Source: Phascolarctos cinereus
Lineage: Eukaryota; Chordata; Mammalia; Diprotodontia; Phascolarctidae
Direction of reading: 5' to 3'
Assembly: GCF_002099425.1 (NCBI RefSeq)
Contig: NW_018344260.1
Coordinates: 1,904,501 to 1,968,500 of the forward strand
Length of the DNA: 64,000 nt
This document shows positions 58,051-64,000 of this stretch, piece after piece; position 1 is the first letter of the stretch; every line of letters begins with the position of its first letter. The notes below the pieces were generated by a model, which was not told the origin of the DNA, searched no databases, and was given only the letters and a program-made list of their open reading frames with translations. Made by a program: the position numbers and the translations under genes.

Positions 58051-59790
58051 GCTGTGTTAGACGTTCACGTGAAATAAAACTTGGCATTGCCTGAGATATG
58101 AATTTCCAACCCTGAAGCAGTGCTTACAATTTCCCAGGGTGATTTGTGGAGTATTAATGGTCACTTCAGCAAAGGCTTGACTAAAACCATACCCACAATC
58201 TGTTCAAAGGCACAAGAAATGTTGAAGGTTACTCTTATTCTCCAGGCAGAGGGAAGAAACTACGATGTGAGAAGGTCATTGTGACTAGTCTGGGCCACTA
58301 TTCTAGGGGTGCATGTCACTGGAGTCTCAGTAAGCCACGTCAGCCACAGGATATCTTCCACAAGGCAGACAAGGTATTTATGTGTAGGTAACTAGAACAT
58401 GCCTTGTCCAAAGGGCTACAGGGTAAGATATGGACTTATTAGATTGTTCTGCTCTCCAATTTGCAAATTCCTATGAACGTCATTAGAAAATGAGAGGTGG
58501 TTTACCAAAATCTCAGGGAAGAAGTAGTACAAGACAGGCTCTCTCTCTCAAGAAGTTTACATTGTTAATGCTTACTAGCTGAAACAAGACAGCCTCTTCA
58601 GGTACACACCGTACAACAAAAACTTAAAATAGCAAGCAGCCAGAGCTCAAAGGCATCTAAATTTGGAAACCTGTACTTTTACCTGGTCAACGAAAGCTGT
58701 TCAAGAAATTTGACATGCATTAGCAAAGAAAAGAAAGACCTTAGCTATGGTTATTTTATCCCCTGATGCATCTGTTGGTTTGAATTGCACCTCTTCTGTC
58801 TCCCCTTCCCTCCAAAATTCAGGGAATAAAATCAGTTTCTGTTTCCATAAGCTTAGTGCCCACATAAAGGGAAAGTATGCAGGAAAGAGAGATTTCTCTC
58901 AGTTCTGGACTGTTCAAGCATACAGGAAGCTCAATAGCTTCTCAGTGGGGAAGAGAAGTGTGGTTGATACAACAGAGATACAAACACAGACTTTGGCATG
59001 AGGGAGTACTAGAGCAATATGGCAACAGTTAAAGGAACCTTTAAGGGAAAAGGCCTGGGGGAAGAAAACGATGGCAGACAAGACAAATCTGCTCCAGGAA
59101 ACAGAACTAAGAAGGAGTAAAAAAAACAAACAAAAAAAAATTCAGAGACCTCTTCAGTAGTGAGAATTAAGAGCGTCAGTAGGAGTGCAGGGCTCAAGCC
59201 AACTGCCCCATATACTGACTCATTTCCTTCTTCCACCATTGCTCAGTATTTGTTCCCTTACTAATCTGGGGGGATTGCCCAATATTCCTAAGGAAGCTTA
59301 GAATATGTTCTAAACAAAAGAAGTAAAGGCCAATTTCTAAGAGGCAAAAAGTTAGAGGCAAATAGAAAGGAAAAGAGGGAAGGAGAAAACAAAGAATAGG
59401 AAAGCAGGAGGAGTGGAAAGGAGAGGAAGAGGGAAAAGAAAAGAGCTAATGAACCCACTTACACCTACTTCTCTCATCCCAAATGCCTACAAAGATCACA
59501 CTTTTGGCATCATCCTTCTGGGACCAAATGAAAAATGGTTTTATACCAAAGAAAGAACCGGAGGAGAAATTTCACAACCACCCAGTTTGCTTAAGAGATT
59601 TGTTCTTCTTGTTCTTGCCTCCTCTCCTACAAGTCACCTGACAGCACTATTTATACTGAAAAAAGACTGTGGAACTGTAGAATAGTCCCAACCAAAACTG
59701 GGACCTGTCATCCATCTGGAAGACAAAGGCTTCAGTCTGGAAATGACTAGTCTAGGAACAGAAAAAAAACCCACCAGACTGAGAAAATTC
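58050..59790. other. No gene seen
   Basis: A G/A-rich region near 59330-59450. Short frames have no domain or splice context. Confidence 0.35.
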
Positions 59791-59794
59791 ACTT

Positions 59795-60245
59795 ATTCAT
59801 TTGTTCATCCAACCAACAAATATTTACTCAATATTTAATGTGTGCAAAGTACTGTGCCTAGCACTGTGGGGTTGTACAAAGACATATCAGACTTGGTACT
59901 GGTCCTGAAGATGTTTATAAGCTAGTAAAGGAGATAACACATGTCTCCAAATGATTCTAATACAAAATCATGTGTGATAAACCCAGCAGATAATAGGTGC
60001 TTGTTGAACTCAACTGAATAAATACATGAGGCACAAAGTGATACAGGAGTCCACCATTTTCATCTGGGAAAGGTCAAAAAAGCCTTTATGAAAGAGGTCA
60101 CATCCGAGTTGGGCCCTGCAGGAGAATAATGAGATAAGAGGGACAGAGAGAAGACATTGCACATGGAAGGAAAACATGGCATAATAAAAGGCAGAGAGAT
60201 GGGAAAGCATAGGCTATGTTTGGGGAATAACGAGTAGTCATTGCT
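59795..60245 (-). repeat. L2 LINE 3' fragment
   Basis: CAACAAATATTTACTCAATA, TGTGCAAAGTACTGTGCCTA and AAAGAGGTCACATCCGAGTT, all reverse L2. Confidence 0.8.
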
Positions 60246-61195
60246 CAAATACATTTTCCTTCAGTGTCCAGTTTCTTTTTCTATGATTCTATTTTAAAAC
60301 TTTCAATCATCTAAAAGCAGAGTGAGACTGACTCTACAGGGATAGTGACAAATGTTCTGGGTTAGAATCACACAAAATTTTTTAAAGGATTCATCAAGAG
60401 CACAGAACTCATCTTTCTGACCACATATTGTAGATTACTTCAATGGCCCAAACCTAACCAGTGGGATGATCAAGTTAGGTTTATCAGACAATCAGTTCAA
60501 CCAGTCTGGCACTAGGAATCCTGTTGAAAAGACATGCTTTGCTAGGTATATGGGTTCTCAGATCAAAGATGCCAAGCTAGGCTGATGAAAATGTCTGTTA
60601 AGACCAGGCTATTTTGAAGAAGAAATGAGGACCATCTCCCCCATTGCTACAAAAAGAGACTTGGGCCAGAAATACATTCACTTTTCTTGCCGAATGGATT
60701 AGTTTTAAAAACTGACCATCAGGCCACTTCCTTTTGCCCTCAGCCTATTTTCTCCAATTGAGGTAGAATTCAGGGGATAAACTCAACCTACCTGAAATTT
60801 GCAAGGGCACTAGATATTATATCTGCTTCCCAAATCATAAACATGTTATCATATGTGAAGACTAGCACTCTGGTGGGTGGCAGATAACACCTAGGCAGAG
60901 GAGCTCTCCCAAGGCTTATGGAGGTTTGTACTACTGGGACTTGCTAGCTATAAAAACTGGGAATTTGGTTTTAAGTTTGATACAGAAATTCTTTAGGAAA
61001 CCAAATTGGAAGTACACCAGTGCACATGCCACTCCATCCTCAAGAAATTATGCCAAGAGACACAAATGAGGGAAAGACAACCTAGTGTTATGCTTGTATG
61101 CATGAATAACTAGATTCTTGGGGTTGGAAGGTAGAAAGAGGAAGAAGGATGATAAAAGGAAGGACAAAAAAAGTTGAAAAGAATTAAAATGGTTA
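60245..61195. other. No feature seen before the microexon
   Basis: No repeat recognised in the 950 bp intronic flank downstream (in transcript sense) of the microexon. Confidence 0.35.
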
Positions 61196-61200
61196 CATAC

Positions 61201-61236
61201 TCTGCGGTTCTCCCCATCCCAGATAGGTCCAGTTAC
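61201..61236 (-). CDS. UNC13B: UNC13B 36-nt microexon (NWTYLGWGEPQ)
   Basis: The minus strand has a pyrimidine-containing acceptor ending CCTCAG at 61237-61238, then 36 nt, then a donor GTATGT at 61200. Entered with one base of a split codon upstream it reads (C)NWTYLGWGEPQ and leaves one base, A, which with CT of the next exon makes Thr before [11 protein letters not shown] recall UNC13A carrying a very similar insert (CCNWNYFGWGEQ) immediately before DPDSAVDD, and the common UNC13B form lacking it (QCSFEDPDS). The length is a multiple of three, so inclusion or skipping keeps frame. It lies in the linker after the N-terminal C2A domain. The aromatic insert could be a short binding motif, but no function is inferred. 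Small size and symmetry fit a neuronal cassette microexon. Confidence 0.85.
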
Positions 61237-61339
61237 CTGAGGAAACCACAACAGGCAGCAAGGAAGAAGAGCAAGAAAAAAAAAAGAAAAGAAAAACTTT
61301 CAGAAATAATGAAAAAAATTTTCCATTAAAATACCTTGT

Positions 61340-61480
61340 TAGACATAGGATCATTGAACTACAAGGGACTTTAGAAAAACATCTAATCCATCCCCCCTCA
61401 TTTTACACGAGAAAATTGAGACCCAGAGAGGTTATGACTTGTCATCAATACAACTTGTAAAGCAATGATATTACATAACA
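61340..61480 (+). repeat. MIR-type SINE fragment
   Basis: ATAGGATCATTGAACTACAA, CCCTCATTTTACACGAGAAA and GACCCAGAGAGGTTATGACT. Confidence 0.7.
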
Positions 61481-62700
61481 TATAAGGTACATGATTCTCC
61501 TAAGCATCAAGACTATTCCCCAAGATACTCTCTTATATGTCTCCTGGTCATTCCCAAGTCACTTCCAAAAGGTATGAAAAAAACAAAAACTACTGCTTCT
61601 TATAATTTAAACCTCTTCTTAGTCTAGAGTGACACTCAGAGCACAGTCACATAGGAACTCACATCCTTACATTCACACTGATCTCCCTAGTCATATTGGA
61701 AGCCACAGATTCAAGAAAATCTTTGCTCAGAAGACATGATGGTCATTTATTTATCTTTTAATTTTACAACATGGCTGTGACAGCCACAAACAGTGAGAAG
61801 CCTTGAAGCCTTAGTATGTATGCAAGAGTGCATACATACTAAGTGATTCACCTCTAGTTCTCCCCAGATAGAACATCACCTGCTTGTCAGAGTCCCAAAG
61901 TAACCCAACTTAGAACTTTAATGCTCCTTTAATAACACAGACTCCATGAAAACAGAGGACAAAACAGACAACCTTTATACTCATTTTTTTTTACTGAGGC
62001 ATTTTGTTTTGACACATCAGTTGCTTGCCAACAAATGATTCTATCACTCATCCTTACTACCTTCTGATTAAAAAAAAAAATCAGTTAGCCAAAACTACTT
62101 AATAGAATGATTATGCTTGATAGTATGCATCATTTTTCTTTTTCATACTCTTAAAAAACTCAATAAACAAACCAAATGTTTATCCCATCAGGAACCATGT
62201 CGGGGCAGCCAGTATACCAAAGATGTTATTGAGAACAGATAGAAGGAATAAGGCCAAGTCATCTTGGACCATAAGAAGGTCAACAGAAAGAGACTGCTAT
62301 GAAAGGAATGACTTGGAATTCCTGATCTATGGGACCAGCTCAGATATGGCCTCCAAATTTTGATCTAGCTCCAGACAAGAGCCACAGTGATCTGAGTTCT
62401 GAAAGCTCCTAACAAGATCCCTAGAGCTGTGAAGTATTGGCTCCTGAAAGTCCCTAAATGAATCCCCACAATTACAAAGTCATTCTGGGCATGAAACAGA
62501 GGGATAAAATGGGGCCTGGCCATTCCCAAATTTCTGTTGCCTTCCATTATCAAGAAAGAAGAGCTTGATTCTTACATAGAACAGTCTGATTAACTGCCTG
62601 GACTACTCTAAAATACAAAGATTAAGAAATAAAAATGAACAAATATGCTAATTACTTCAAAGTTAAAGAAAAAATGTGTCCAAGTATAGATTCAGTTGAC
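61480..62700. other. No exon or repeat recognised
   Basis: The exon before the microexon (encoding the end of the C2A-linker, ...EEARYWTYKWEQ) was looked for and not found, so it probably lies beyond 64 kb. A short inverted repeat (GTATGTATGCAAG / GTGCATACATAC) lies at about 61815-61842. Confidence 0.35.
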
Positions 62701-62704
62701 CACA

Positions 62705-63085
62705 GGGCATGGTTTTGGAGCTAGCAAGACCTCAGTTCAAATTCTTCTCATTACCTGAGCCCCATCAGATACTTACTAGCTATGCAATCCAATGCAAGTC
62801 CTTTAACCTCTCTGGGACTCAGTTTCCACATCTTTAAAATGAGGGGGTTGGATGCAATGTATCTAAGGTCCTTTTCAGCTCTAAATTTTGATCTATGATT
62901 TTTAAAATCACAAGATAATAGGATCAAACTTTAAAGCTGGAAGGGACCTTAAAGTTCATCTAATCTAACCGCCTCATTTCAGAGATGAGGTGAAATTACC
63001 TCTGAGGTCCATCACAGTAGGCAGAAAAGCCTTCAAACTCCATTTCTCTGACTCCAAACCCAGTACTCATTTTAATCTATAAATT
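62705..63085 (+). repeat. SINE followed by MIR-type SINE
   Basis: SINE at 62705-62900 (GACCTCAGTTCAAATTCTTC, TCAGTTTCCACATCTTTAAA). MIR-like at 62905-63085 (GGATCAAACTTTAAAGCTGG, CCCAGTACTCATTTTAATC). Confidence 0.7.
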
Positions 63086-63635
63086 CTTCCCTCTGTCAGG
63101 AAGGAGCATTTCTTCCCTAAACCCTCGATGAAAGAGGAGGTGTGGGTTATTTGCCATTTCTTATGCTTAAAGATCCACTGTATTTTTTCATCACAGGGCC
63201 ACAATATTCAGTACCATATGATTGAGGGGAGTATGGCTTTAAGGAAATACTCTTAGTGAGTAGCACAGTTTCCATAGCAACAGCGACTGTCTGAGAATAA
63301 CTACTTAATTGAAAAGAAAACTGGAAACTAAATAATCATGTAAAACCTCAGAATGTGCACATCAACACAGATTGCTGCAGGCAAGCTGCAATGCCTTTCC
63401 CCCCTGAAAATAAAATAATTACTTTGTGCCCTGGGAATCCCTTTCCTGTAGGGTACCACTCTGGAAGGGGCTCAGCCCTTGCATATAATTGTCTCCAAAG
63501 CTGAAAAAAAGCAAACTCAGAGATTTTAACTTTTTCAGTATAATGCCTCATGCAGCCAATGAATAAAAATACAGGCAAAAAGCCAGGCTGGGTTATAAAG
63601 TATCACAAACTAGGTCAGCTAGGAATATTGTGAAG
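63085..63635. other. No feature seen
   Basis: No repeat or exon recognised in this stretch between two SINEs. Confidence 0.35.
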
Positions 63636-63890
63636 TCAGCTAGGTGACACAGCGCATAGAGTGCCGGGCCAGCAGTCAAGAAGACTCATCTTCACGAGTT
63701 CAAATCCAGCCTCAGATATTTATTAGCTGTGTGACCCTGGCAGATCACTTAACCCTGTTTACCTCAGTTGCTTATCTATATAATGAGCTGGAGAAGGAAA
63801 TGGCAAACCATTCCAGTATCTCTGCTGAGAAAACCCCAAATGGGGTCACAAAGAGTTGGACATGACAGAAACAACTGAACAACAACAACA
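63635..63890 (+). mobile_element. Mar1-type SINE with RTE-like tail
   Basis: Head TCAGCTAGGTGACACAGCGC, core GTGTGACCCTGGCAGATCAC, tail AAAACCCCAAATGGGGTCAC and AAGAGTTGGACATGACAGAA with an ACAACAACAACAA end. Nearly full length. Confidence 0.88.
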
Positions 63891-64000
63891 AAGGGATATT
63901 TTGTGGTGTGTGTATGAGTTGTTGTTGCTGTTGTTGTTAGGAAAAAGCAATAGCTGTCTCTTCCGAAAGTCTTTTCAAGAACTCTGCATAATAATGATGA

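Noticed and set aside
59413-59685. A 90-codon plus-strand frame (MERRGRGKRKELMNP...)
   Set aside because: Lies in A/G-rich intron, with no homology I recognise and no promoter or splice context.

Overview
The window is vertebrate nuclear DNA and almost certainly marsupial. tRNA-derived SINEs of the Mar1/WSINE type (head GGCAGCTAGGTGG, core GTGTGACCCTGGGCAAGTCA, some with a BovB/RTE-like tail AAGAGTCGGACACGACTGA) lie among very many L2, MIR, CR1/L3, L1 and RTE copies. I cannot name the species.

The only host gene I can support is UNC13B (Munc13-2), on the minus strand. Four coding exons are visible, in transcript order: a 36-nt microexon at 61201-61236; a 235-nt exon at 53465-53699 carrying the [20 protein letters not shown] signature; an 8.8-kb exon at 34768-43567 that is open for about 2,930 codons; and a 324-nt exon at 32135-32458 starting [11 protein letters not shown]. 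All junctions share one splice phase (two bases of the split codon upstream), so the microexon and the giant exon can each be included or skipped. The C2A exons lie beyond the right edge. The C1, C2B, MUN and C2C exons lie beyond the left edge.

The giant exon is the main object of interest. It encodes a Ser-rich, acidic, probably disordered protein with about ten Phe-rich repeat motifs, a Trp/Tyr-rich core, three PxDLS-type CtBP/RIBEYE-binding motifs near that core, and two hydrophobic segments just before a stop codon. The stop (GAG TGA) overlaps the only splice donor I found in the phase needed to continue into the next exon, and that donor is weak. The exon may therefore be a cassette of a giant Munc13-2, or the last exon of a C2A-plus-giant-domain protein that ends in the membrane. 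A 25-unit TG repeat begins 11 nt after the upstream donor, and a roughly 65-nt pyrimidine tract precedes the giant exon acceptor.

Layout: 1-30 kb is intron packed with L2, SINE, L1, CR1/L3, hAT and two LTR-like fossils, with one inverted and one direct local duplication. From 30-45 kb is a repeat-poor block around the two 3' coding exons. From 45-64 kb is repeat-rich intron holding the two 5' exons, an L1 nested in an LTR-like element, and an RTE copy whose halves are inverted. No CRISPR, operon or bacterial feature is present.
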